From Lepidurus packardi (lineage: Eukaryota > Arthropoda > Branchiopoda > Notostraca > Triopsidae), in contig JAKZAN010000001.1 in assembly GCA_023053545.1 (NCBI GenBank), positions 5,104,565-5,168,564 of the forward strand: DNA of 64,000 bases. The letters are read 5' to 3'. Under the pieces are notes generated by a model. The model searched no databases, had not been told where the DNA came from, and worked only from the letters and a program-made list of their open reading frames with translations. Shown here in pieces: positions 22,301 to 31,874 of the stretch (positions are counted from its first letter, which is position 1; each line of letters opens with the position of its first letter). A program made the position numbers and the translations under genes.

Positions 22301-23379
22301 TGATTATTTGACGAAATGGGCAGAGACCAGAGCTGTCCCCTCCGCTTCAGCAGACGAGGTGTCAAAGTTTTTCGTTAAGCAACTGGTGCTGCGCCACGGT
22401 GCCCCAGAAACACTCTTAAGCGACAGAGGCACCTGCTTCACCGCTGAATTCACAAGGGAGTTGGTAAAAGCATTGCAGACTAACCATACCACGACAACGG
22501 CGTACCATCCGCAGTGTAACGGTCTGACTGAGAGATTAAACCACACACTTTCGGATATGCTCTCCATGTACGTCAGTAGTAATCATAGAGACTGGGATGT
22601 CAGCTTAGATGCCGTAACTTTCGCGTACAACACCTCTAGACAGGAGTCAACAGGATATTCCCCGTTCTTTCTGCTATACGGACGAGAACCAAAGCTCCCA
22701 ATTGATGTAGCTCTCGGTTCGCTGCCAGACGCCACGATCGGAGATTCCGAGGCATTAGGTCCCGCTTCTGAAGTTGCAAATAGACTCAAAATGACCTATA
22801 AAATTGTGAAAGAAAGGCTAGAAAAGGTTCAGGCTAAACAGAAGGTACGACGAAACCCGAGAGTACAGGGTTTTCGACGCAGGTTCCCTGGTTTGGGTAT
22901 ATACTCCGGTTAGAAAAGTGGGACGCTCTGAGAAACTTCTACATCGTTATTTTGGGCCGTACAAAATAATACGCAGGACTTCCCCAGTCGATTATGAAGT
23001 TCAAGGAGTGAAAAGAAGGAAATCGGATATAGTGCATGTCTCTAGGCTTAAACCCTACGTTGAAAGAATTTATGATGTTCACAAATCAGAGATGATGCCA
23101 CCATTGGCAAATGACAATCTCGAAGCCGATGGCTCAGAAATTGTTAACTTTCAATCCACACACGAGCAGAACCTCATGCAAAATGGGGCTGAAGATGTAG
23201 TTGATGAAGATAAAGAACCACCGGACAAACCGTTTCCAGATGTGGAAACCTTCGTTTGTGAGACAGAAGACCATCGAGGTCAACAAGAGGAATTACAAGG
23301 GCTAAGGAGGTCTGGCCGGTTAAGAAAGAAGAATCAATTTTATGGCTTTGGCGAAGAGTGGATCTGCTCGACGAGGTAA
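19285..23379 (+). pseudogene. Gypsy pol (protease, RT, RNase H, integrase), with one stop and two frame breaks
   Basis: The protease has the catalytic triplet DTGA at 19453-19464. An in-frame TAA at 19531-19533 interrupts it about 26 codons later. Reverse transcriptase follows in the same frame with the YLDD catalytic box at about 20947-20958 and KMPFGLCNAP. The frame breaks at about 21354, next to a short TA repeat. RNase H (about 21380-21740, with TDHHALCWL) and integrase (HHCC finger with HDDVTAGHLG and CEDCQTKKG, catalytic GIDLLGAF and SDRGTCF) read on in a second frame to about 22840, where a third break occurs. The C-terminal tail, with FGPYKIIR, runs to 23379. I describe the breaks only. 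Confidence 0.92.
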
Positions 23380-23615
23380 CCTAACATAAAGTGTTGAGCT
23401 AGTGATTTACCTAGGAAGAAATAAAAATCGCAACCGATTCACTTGTGCAAAGCATGTATAACCGATCAACACCCAAAAGTAATTGGCCAACCTTACCCTT
23501 GTTCATGTTCGTTTAGCATGCTGATTGATGTATGACTATGTGCATGAGACGTGGCCGGCATTTACCCGCCTAGAAGTGTATTCCTGAATTTTTGTAATTC
23601 GAACGGGGACGTTCG

Positions 23616-23633
23616 AAAATGGGCCGGGGGTAA
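23616..23633 (+). promoter_or_regulatory. Polypurine tract of the gypsy element
   Basis: An imperfect purine-rich run (AAAATGGGCCGGGGG, 23616-23630) directly precedes the 3' LTR and would prime plus-strand DNA synthesis. Just upstream, TTCGAACG and its inverse (23598-23617) form a small perfect hairpin. Confidence 0.65.
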
Positions 23634-24116
23634 TGTCGCGCTAGGATTTGCATGCGCGATAAAGCTGTCAAGGCAATAGGCCTTGCCAGCAGTGTTAGCT
23701 CGGTCTAGTTGGCTTGACCGTTTTATTGGGGTAGTATAGGATTCCAGAATTGGGTGAACCTTCTGGTTTATGTAACTGTCTGTGTTCTGGTTTATATAAC
23801 GGTGGAGGGGGGAAGCTCATCAGCCCTTCCACACCCTTTTGAAAGTAATTAAGGTCTGGGGTGAGTTCTTCCAGATGTTCTCAACCCCAGAAAAGGGTAA
23901 TAATTGTTAGGTTATAAAGGGGAAGAAGAGAGTCTAAGAGGGGAGTCTAAGGAAGGGGGTTGGGAAGTAAGAGTCCCAGGAAAGAGTTAGGCTCGAGTTT
24001 GTGCTAGTGTCGTGCACGCTATGTAACCCCCATTTGTAGATCACTCGCTATAATCGAGGAATCCCTGAAATACACGCCTTGCAAAATAATACCGTGTGCG
24101 AGTTAGTGGCGTGACA
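23634..24116 (+). repeat. 3' LTR of the gypsy element
   Basis: 483 bp, by eye identical to 17523-18005, and followed by the ATAC target duplication. Confidence 0.95.
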
Positions 24117-24120
24117 ATAC
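24117..24120. repeat. Right 4 bp target-site duplication of the gypsy element
   Basis: ATAC, matching 17519-17522. Confidence 0.9.
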
Positions 24121-26006
24121 CTTGCCGACCACCGTGTAAAGGACAGGCTTTTGGCAGTGAGGGTGCTAACTTTTTTCAAAACATCCCATCTCGATGTAGA
24201 TGCAGAAAAGAAGTTGTAAAGCTCTTGGAGCAAATTAAAAAACGATACGGCTTCAATACAACAATCAACAGCATGCGTCCCCACAAGATTTAACGAATAC
24301 TCTGTACAGGGTATGAGAGATGCAAGAGGACACACTTCTAATATTCTAGCTTGAAGACCAGAATAAGCGCCAGCCATATTAGCTGCGTTGTCATAAGATT
24401 GTCCGCGACATTGCGAGATATCAAGGTTGAGATCTTTTAGAGTCCTAGTCACAGCTTCGAACATTTCATGAGATTTGTGACCAACTTTAGGTAAAAACTT
24501 GACGAATCTTTCGACAGGCTCTCCGTTTACCTTTACATAGCCCAGGATAAATGACAGTTGATCCACATTTGAGACATCAGGAGTCGAATCCAGAACAAGA
24601 GCAAAGTACTTCGAGATTTTAACTTCATCAGTAATAATGGGCAGTAGTTTCTTAGCTAAGAGCTCGATCAACTCATCACAAATGCTTGATGATAAGTACG
24701 ATGTCTGTCCACTGCCTGGCTTTCCAAATCTCCTGATGTGATCAGCCTGTGGATCAAACGCAGAAATTGTTTCCAACATCATCATGTAGTTGCCATTATT
24801 ATTCGTGCCAAAGATTTCGTTCGGGCCTCTAAATGGCAAACCACGAGAAGCTAGTGCTTTTATGACTATTACGACTCTTTGCAACACGCTTTTCCAGTAG
24901 TCAATTTCTTGATCAAGCATTTCGGTTAGCTGCAGATCAACTCTTCCCAGTTTGGCCCCTCTTTGTTTTAAAGTCAGAACGTTATTTCTGTGGCTAACAG
25001 AATTCTAGTGTCCCTGCAGCTAGACGAAAGGTTCTTCCAGTAATTAAATCCATTTCTTACAAAAGATGATTCAGTATTTGCATCAGAATGAAAAAGGCGA
25101 CAAGGTCCACAGAAGACACTTCCTTTCTTTTCCGAGTAGATTAACCAACCTCGTTCCTGCGTATCACCGTTTGCGGCTGAAGTAACCGCTATTAAATGAC
25201 CAGCTTCTATCCCCATATTGCCTCCTCAACTTTGAGTAATCCGCATTTTTATTTTGGTTCAGCCCATATTGAGACGCATAATCCCGTAATTCATTGTTGA
25301 TAATCCAACTTGCTGGATCGGGGTATAGTAAAAATCTTATTTTTTTTAATACCCTCAATAAAATTTTGTCCTTGCAACTGGATCTCGGGATGTTCATGCG
25401 GGAAACCTTGGGTTGTACAGGAGGACTGCGATGTTAAGGCCAGAGGAAGTTCAGCGTGTAGAAGCTCTTCTTGATGCATAATTTGGCCAGTTCCTGAAAT
25501 TTCTGAATTGTTTACACTGCATTCTTCCATTGCAGCTTCATTTTCTTGAGAGCGTCCAACAAAATCTTGTGCTTCTTTCTGACTTTCAGAATTCCCGTGC
25601 GGGGAACTCGATACTAGCCATTCTTTTAAGGCTTCGCTTCTTTTCCTTACATCCTGAGCTTTCAGCTTTGCTTTCTTTCTAAATTTGCCCCAGGTGGTCG
25701 CTTTTTAGGATTATCCCTCTCCATTCCTAGCAAACTTGTTCTTACATAAGAAAAGCAAAAAGCATTCCTTACAAAGTTTTTCACTAACTCTTAATGTTAT
25801 TGCAGATTTTTCGAAACTATAGGTGGCGTGCACAACACGTGATCAGCTGATGCTTCATGCCAGTTCGGCGCGCATTTCCTTACTCGAAGCACGCACAACG
25901 CAGCGGAATTCTGTATTTTGCCTACTTGTATTAAGGGACATTTTCTCCAAATAAGACAAATTCAAACGCCAGTAGCAAGGCAGTGTAAGCTATAATGATA
26001 ATCACC

Positions 26007-26014
26007 GACATCGG
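26007..26014. repeat. Left 8 bp target-site duplication of hAT-B
   Basis: GACATCGG, exactly repeated at 29712-29719 on the other side of the element. Confidence 0.92.
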
Positions 26015-26239
26015 CAGTGCCGTATCTCCGCCTAGGCAAATTAGGCAGCTGCCTAGGGGCCCCAGCCTCGGAGGGGGCCCCGGGCCAGATGCCGAAGTGG
26101 TATACGTTGAGGGCACAAGACAAAGAAAAGAAAATGTTAATTTTTCCGTACGAAATATTAATTTATGTAATAGTATGTAAAATAACTAGAGATAATTTTG
26201 GAGACTGTGAAAAAGTTACGTCTTATAGCCTCACCTACC

Positions 26240-26307
26240 GAGTGATTGGCGGAGTGGTTAAAGGCCCTAACTTTCGTTCTATAGTTCACCAGTTCAAGTC
26301 CCGACAC
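26240..26307 (+). repeat. tRNA-like segment (possible SINE head) in the left arm of hAT-B
   Basis: A box-A-like TGGCGGAGTGG (26247-26257) and a box-B-like AGTTCAAGTCC (26291-26301) are spaced 33 bp apart, as in tRNA genes or tRNA-derived SINEs of the Ser/Leu type. I cannot fold a complete cloverleaf with paired acceptor and anticodon stems, so I do not call a functional tRNA. Confidence 0.45.
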
Positions 26308-26430
26308 CAGGGCCGTCTTATCGCATGGGCCAACTGGGCACAGGCCCAGGGCCCCACGAGGCTAGGGGGCCCATCCCGACCTGTTTAGGAGCCCATTTTG
26401 GACCTTGGCCCAGGGGCCCACGAGGTAATA
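26308..26430. repeat. Second hAT-like terminus inside hAT-B
   Basis: CAGGGCCGTCTTATCGCATG resembles a hAT end in form, followed by GC-rich sequence in which the motif CCCAGG-GGCCCACGAGG occurs twice (about 26345-26361 and 26410-26426, one with a single base difference). No matching right end was found within the window. It may be a fragment of another element captured by hAT-B. Confidence 0.45.
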
Positions 26431-26966
26431 TATTTTCATATAGGTTTTAGTGTAATTAGATTAGTTTGAGCTTGGTTAGGTTTAGTTTGGTTAGGTTATA
26501 TTATGTTTAATTAGGTTAACTTAGTCTGGTACTGTGTACCTGACTAATAAATAATGTATGCTTTCTCGAACCTTTTTCCATAAAGGAAACGTCAACAGGC
26601 TGAAAGCCTACGACGTGATCAAATATAAAAAAGAAGTTAGTCAGATTTTTGTAAGCCAGCGTAAGTTCTTTTTTCCGCTTTTCATAATTCGCGCTTCAAT
26701 GAAGGTGGCAACACATTCTGTATCCCCCTGCAAACCACAGCTCTAGCATCTTACACAAGGACACGCGTGTTTTGACTTGTTTACAGGAAGTTCAAAAGAA
26801 GAGATTAAGAGAAAAGATATCATAGCGACCAACGATAGTGAAAGTGGGAACTCGCAGAGTGTTAGAGAGTTGTTGTAAGTTACTAAAGTAGGCGCCGATT
26901 ATTGTGATAATTGAGTATTACAATCAGCCGCTTTATAGAATCAATGCTATTTTCTAGAGATTAACA

Positions 26967-29494
26967 ATGTCTGTCGTCAACAAAACATTGAGTGGGTTCC
27001 AGAAAAGGAAAAAGAATAAGGAAAAATTGCAGAAGGAAAAGGAGCTTCTTTCTAATGTCCCTAAGTTGGATTCATTTTTCGCCACTTCCAGACCTAATAG
27101 CAGTGCATCAGCCTCTAGCAATTGGAGTGACGACCATCGACCGGCAAGCGTGTCTGACTGTGACGAGCTACCTCAAATTCCTCAAAATTTGATTTCCGAA
27201 AACTTTGCTGCAGTCGTTGGAGATTCTGGTGAACACCCTGAATCGCATGCGAACACATGTTTTGCGGTCTCGTCATTCCCGTCTGTTAGTGACGAAGACG
27301 ATCCTGCCGAATGGATACTGGACGATGCCACACTCGAACACTTCGTACAAAATGGCGTGAAACAAAATATTGATGCAGATTTTTCTTCTTCAAAGCGTGA
27401 ATACGCAGATACAACGAGGTATCTATCCCTGTCACTCTTTAGCCGAATATTGGCTAATGGTGAAAGACGACCTCGGCCTTGGCTAGTATTTTCAAAGAGC
27501 AAAGGTACCGTGTTCTGCGCCCCTTGTAAGATGTTTAGAAAATCGGGGTTGCTAGCTAATGACGAAGGGTACCACGACTGGAAAAATGCCGATCAGAGGA
27601 TGAAGGATCATGAAAATTGAGACGATCACAGGTCAGCGCGTGCGACGCTGTTAGCGAGGAAGAATGTTGGCGGTAGAGTTGACAAGAGTCTTGTGCTTCA
27701 AACGGAAGAAGAAATAAAATACTGGCATGAGGTTTTAAGGCGGATTGTTGCTGTTGTGAGGTCATTGTCTGCACGTGGATTGCCGTTTAGAGGTTCACAT
27801 GAGAGATTTGGGTCGAGAAACGGTGGGAAATATGTTGTGACGCTAGAACTTTTGGCTGAGTTTGACCCTTTTCTGGACACGCACATAAAACGCCACGGAA
27901 ACAGAGGATACGGCACAACAGCATATCTCTCGTCTACAATATGCGATGAAATTATCAACTTCATGTCAGAAAAGGTCATAAGCACGATCGTTACTGAGGT
28001 AAAAGCATGCTAAGTATTTTTCCATCTCTGTCGACTCGACTCCTGACATCTCCCACGTGGATCAACTATCATTCATAGTACGATATGTGTCTGCAGACGG
28101 ATGTCCTGTCGAACGATTTTTAAGATTCGTACCGAATTGTGGCCATAAAGCAGAAGATCTGGCTAACGTTGTTCTCCCGACCTTGAAAAATCATGATTTG
28201 GATATCGCCAACTGTCGCGGACAGTCTTATGACACCGCAAGCAACAAGTCGGGTGTATATTCCGGTCTTCAAGCGAGAATAAAACAAGTGAATCCTCTGG
28301 TAGTTTTCGTCCCCTCTTCGGCTCACTCTCTGAATCTTGTCGGATCATGTGCTGCTGAGTCTTGTGAGGCTGCTATATCTTTCTTCGGTACTTTACAGGA
28401 ACTGTATAATTTTTTCTCGATCTCGACACACAGATGGGAAGTTTTGTTATCTCAAGTGAAGCCAAACTCAACACTTGTAAAGAGCCTTTCTCAGACAAGG
28501 TGGTCGGCTCGGAGTGACGCCTGCCGAAGTCTCTGTTGCTCCTGGAATGAGATATTGGCAGCTCTTCAGATAATCGCTAATGACAAGTGAAAAACCATCT
28601 ACGCGTTCTGACGCTTCATGTCTTTTTAATTCGATCGACTCCCTGGAAATGTGCTTCCTGACCCTGCTGTGGAATAATATCCTGGAGAGATTTAACAAAG
28701 TGAGCAAATCTCTGCAATCTGTGAGAATCGAACTTGGTACGATCGCTGAACTTTATCGGTCCTTGGTAACATACCTAGAAGATTTAAGGAAAGCCGGTAC
28801 CTTCGATCATTATGAGTCGTAAGCTATGGAAAGAAGTGGTGAACAGAATTACGCATACGATATGAAGAGGAAACGTAAGCGAAAAGTCCGGTTTGACGAA
28901 GTAAAGGAAAAGGGGGTCGAACTCTCCGAGACCGGCAGGGACAGATTTAGAGTCACCGTCTTCAACGTCATTATTGACAGGTTGATTGCAGAACTACAGA
29001 GATGTGGCTCTGCTTACGAGAATTTAAGTCAAAAGTTTGACTTTGTCACGAAGCTTCGTAATTTGGAATCTCAAGACATCCGTAATGGAGCACGGAACCT
29101 GCAAGCTTTCTATCCAGGGGATTTGGATGGTACTTTGGAAAACGAGTGTCTACACCTGCGAGCTCATTTGTTGTCGGCTGAGGCTAAATAGGGGAAAGAG
29201 TTATCGTCACTGGACGTATACAAGTACATTCTGGAAAAAGGCTTTTTGGATATTTACCCAAACGTGGGAATAGCGCTCCGGATGCTGTTATGTACACCGG
29301 GGTCAAATTGTTCGGCAGAACGGTCGTTTCCAGCATTAAAGAGAGTAAAGAATTATTTAAGATCTATCACAGAAAAGAACAGACTTAATTCACTATATGT
29401 GCTGTACATAGAGTCAGAAATAATGTCGTCTGTGGACTATAGTGAAGTCATCCGTTCCTTTGCAGAGAAGAAAGTTCGTCGCGCGGCAATGTAA
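26967..29494 (+). pseudogene. hAT-B transposase, broken by stops and frameshifts
   Basis: The first frame (26967-27620) has a basic N-terminus with FQKRKKNKEKLQKE and a TTF-type zinc-finger region (FCAPCKMFRKSG), and ends at a TGA at 27618. The frame reopens to 28011. From about 28030 the catalytic region has VDQLSFIVRYV, CRGQSYDTASN and TRWSAR, ending near 28588. C-terminal segments at 28580-28822, 28826-29191 and 29246-29494 include the hAT dimerisation motif NCSAERSFPALKRVK. The domain order equals that of hAT-A, showing that both belong to one hAT clade, but the sequences differ throughout. At least four breaks are present, so no functional protein is expected. Confidence 0.88.
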
Positions 29495-29711
29495 TCTTGT
29501 AATTATATGTAAATGTACAAATTATAATGTGAAAAAGTATAGTTGGTACTTGCTTATTTCATTTTTAAGTCTGCTTGCCTACTTTCTAATGTCAAAGTGC
29601 GTTGAATAATTAAAAAATAAAAGTAAAGTCAATTTTTTTGCTACATGCCAAAATGGGGGCCCCGACTCAGTTAACTGCCTAGGGGGCCCTGGGTCGCTAA
29701 ATCCGGCACTG

Positions 29712-29719
29712 GACATCGG
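29712..29719. repeat. Right 8 bp target-site duplication of hAT-B
   Basis: GACATCGG, identical to 26007-26014. Confidence 0.92.
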
Positions 29720-30097
29720 GGTACAGTACTGAGCATAAAAAACTACCAGAAACCAGGAAACAGCGCTGTTTTCAACCATCTGTTGCTGAAAGCGGTCCTG
29801 GCCTACAGGCCGGGACTCCTTCTAGCAGTTAAAGTAAGGTGAATGCCATCGCAGGCCCCTATCCAGATAGTTCTTTCTGCTCAATACCGTACACAATACG
29901 TTCCTTTGCCACAGTGTAATTGTGCCGCGCATTCTGTGTTGTTTTTGGTATAAATCTAGATTCCAGCTTTTGTAAAACCTTTCAAAAGAAAACCGAAACC
30001 TCTAAATATTTATTTGTCATTTCTTCACTTTTGCGCCCCCCTGACCGCTTCGCCCTAGGCCATGGCCTAGGTTGGGCTTATGGGAAATCCGCCCCTG
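29720..30097. other. Terminal (5') part of hAT-A beyond hAT-B
   Basis: 378 bp that continue hAT-A after the hAT-B insertion and end in the hAT-A right terminus. It contains a short palindromic CCTAGGCCATGGCCTAGG segment (30054-30071) also found in part near the left end (CCCTAGGCC at 13287). No gene. Confidence 0.7.
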
Positions 30098-30105
30098 ATA
30101 TCGAT
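30098..30105. repeat. Right target-site duplication of hAT-A
   Basis: ATATCGAT, differing in the last base from ATATCGAC at 13253-13260. Confidence 0.8.
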
Positions 30106-31558
30106 CAATCATGTAACTCTTATGTAATCAACTAAAAAATGACTGGGCTAAAAATTGCTTGTGTTCTGTAAGATTGCCAAGACCCAGTACGTTCTCGAGC
30201 TTAAATTTGATACCCTCTTTTATCATTTTATGCTTTAGTATTTCCCGTTCAAATGAGTGGTACAAGAATTCCATAATCTTGTGTTACACCTTATGTTCCC
30301 TCTCTCCACACCTATCACACGTGCTATTTCTTCTTAGATTAAGTCTATACATCCATGATCCTGTTTTTCCGTGTCCACATCTCAATCGCAAAAGAGCAAC
30401 TGATACTTTCCTGTTTTTATGTAATAATCAGGGTGCTGTCCTGATGTTTTCAGCCAATTGTACAAAATTTTGAAAAGAGCTCCTTCCGTAAAAATACTCC
30501 TTCCGTAAGAAGCAATAGCGCCGAGGGCCGCTTTTCAGTCCGACAGGATAAGATAGTTGTTTGCGCTCGAGTTCTCTATAATAATTAATGCTTCTTTGAT
30601 GGCGTACAACTCCCCTGCCATTACTGATGACCAACGAGAGAGAGCGAAAGCGACAGAGTTATTTCCAGTTTCTATATGTATCCCTGATCCCGAATGCCCG
30701 TCTTCGTCTTTGGACCCATCGGTAAAAACTTTGGTGTGGTTGGGGAAATGATTATTTATGTACTCATATACGAGTTGTTTACAGTCACTTAGCAGTTCTT
30801 TATCATGTTTAGTTTCGGTTATCTTTAACTATATTCTTGGGATCAAAATTCCATGGTGGTATTAGATTCTCAAAAAAATCTCCTTCTTTAGGTTTCGCAA
30901 TTTCAAAAGACTCGTACATTTGTTTAAACGACGTCTATAGTGAAGAATTACGGTTCTTGACAACCCTTTTGACTACTAGGTCGTGTTTGTGGAACTCGAC
31001 CATTCTATTGATATAATTAGTAGCTAACTGCTCCCTTCTGTCCCTCAGTGGTATGCTGCCTGTTGCGCACAATAAAACTGCTATCGGTGTAGTTTTGGTA
31101 GCTCCTAGAATAATCCTTAGGGCTCTGTTCTGAATTACCTCAAGGCATTGTAGTTTTTTAAAATTGATATCTTTGAATACTATGGAGCCATATTCAAGCA
31201 TTGATCTTATTAGTCCTTGATAGAGGGTTTTCATAACGTGTTGGCTACTTCGCCAACTGGTCCCTGCTAGTCTACTGAGCATCCCTATAGCTTTAATACC
31301 TTTTTTCCTGATGGCTTCCAAATGTTCTGAGAAGAACAAAGACTTGTTAAATGTTATCCCCAAAAATTTGCCGACTTCACTCTCGTTATCTCCGTCCCAT
31401 TGATCTTTAATTCCCATTTACTTTCTAATTTTCGTTTGTGCGTGATGACCATGTAATTTTATTTTTCAGTAGAAATTTTGAAGCCATTTTTAGCATACCA
31501 AGAGTTAACATCCCCGAGAATTGTATTAGCCTTTCCCATTGCTATATCTACACTAATA

Positions 31559-31566
31559 CCTGTAAC
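31559..31566. repeat. Left 8 bp target-site duplication of the MITE
   Basis: CCTGTAAC, repeated exactly at 31867-31874. Confidence 0.92.
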
Positions 31567-31866
31567 CAGGCCCGTACCCAGGGGGGGGGGGGGTTTCGGG
31601 GGGTTTAACCCCCCCCCCCCGAAATGTTTCCGCAAATGAAAAATATACGTTTTTCTAGCATATGTACTTGAGATGTTTATTTCAAATTGACCTTTGGTTT
31701 TGTTTGACCGTTTTGAAGCTCGAACAACGCGATAACTTTTCTCCTTTTTCGTATCCCCCTTTCCTTACCGGAAATATGGTATACGACAAAAATAGGATTT
31801 CAAGTTCTCGGGTTAAACACCCCCCCCCCCCCCCCCCCCCCGAAAAAAATCCTGGGTACGGGCCTG
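31567..31866. mobile_element. 300 bp hAT-type MITE with long G/C tracts
   Basis: Terminal inverted repeats start CAGGCCCGTACCCAGG on the left and are inverted on the right, ending GGGTACGGGCCTG. The duplication CCTGTAAC is perfect. Just inside the ends are G13 (31581-31593), C12 (31609-31620) and C22 (31820-31841) tracts. No coding capacity is seen, so it would need a transposase supplied in trans. It interrupts the reverse transcriptase of the surrounding non-LTR element and is therefore younger. Confidence 0.92.
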
Positions 31867-31874
31867 CCTGTAAC
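31867..31874. repeat. Right 8 bp target-site duplication of the MITE
   Basis: CCTGTAAC, identical to 31559-31566. Confidence 0.92.

Larger units (their letters stand above)
17523..24116 (+). mobile_element. Ty3/gypsy LTR retrotransposon, nearly complete
   Basis: A 6,594 bp element with two 483 bp LTRs that appear identical by eye, a primer-binding site, gag, pol in the order protease, reverse transcriptase, RNase H, integrase, a purine-rich tract and a 4 bp target duplication. The gene order defines Ty3/gypsy (Metaviridae). No envelope frame is present between integrase and the 3' LTR. Pol has one in-frame stop and two frame changes, so this copy cannot encode a full polyprotein as written. 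It sits inside hAT-A. Confidence 0.96.
13440..25735 (-). pseudogene. hAT-A transposase (TTF-type zinc finger, hAT dimerisation domain), interrupted
   Basis: Read from right to left: a basic N-terminus (about 25735-25550, with a frameshift near 25690), a TTF-type zinc-finger region (about 25320-25000, with FCGPCRLFHSD), and the catalytic-domain region (24920-24120, with CRGQSYDNAANM and TRWSAR). The gypsy element cuts exactly inside the TRWSAR motif; the frame resumes beyond it at 17518. The MULE cuts again near 17143/14060. The C-terminal part (14050-13440) ends with the hAT dimerisation motif NSSAERSFSSLKRIK, which also contains in-frame stops. Additional frame changes occur near 25210, 24960 and 17240. 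The architecture matches the ZMYM/DUF4371-like hAT group. It is not functional as it stands. Confidence 0.88.
26015..29711 (+). mobile_element. hAT transposon B, inserted in the 5' part of hAT-A
   Basis: A 3,697 bp element with inverted ends starting CAGTGCCGTATCT on the left and, inverted, CAGTGCCGGATTT on the right. Both ends share a subterminal CCTAGGCA-type motif, and the duplication GACATCGG is perfect. It carries a plus-strand hAT transposase related to that of hAT-A but clearly divergent. The left subterminal region is unusual: a tRNA-like segment and a second hAT-like terminus lie at about 26240-26420. The perfect duplication compared with the mismatched one of hAT-A agrees with later insertion. 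Confidence 0.93.
13261..30097 (-). mobile_element. hAT transposon A, split by three nested insertions
   Basis: The ends are CAGGGACGGATTT at 13261 and its imperfect inverted copy ending CCGCCCCTG at 30097, flanked by an 8 bp duplication with one mismatch. The outer span is 16,837 bp, but a MULE (14061-17142), a gypsy element (17523-24116) and hAT-B (26015-29711) sit inside, each with its own duplication. Subtracting these leaves an ancestral element of about 3.4 kb, a normal size for an autonomous hAT. Its transposase reads on the minus strand. Near the left end is a C16-A14 homopolymer (13315-13344). The mismatched duplication and several stops in the transposase show it is old relative to its passengers. 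Confidence 0.88.

Noticed and set aside
23380..23633. Envelope gene in the gypsy element
   Set aside because: Only about 250 bp of non-coding sequence separates the end of pol from the 3' LTR, too short for an envelope frame.
26240..26307. Functional tRNA gene
   Set aside because: Box-like motifs are present, but I could not pair acceptor and anticodon stems into a cloverleaf; it is kept only as a tRNA-like repeat.
30159..30473. Plus-strand frame rich in Leu/Ser
   Set aside because: Antisense to the C-terminal part of the non-LTR retrotransposon.
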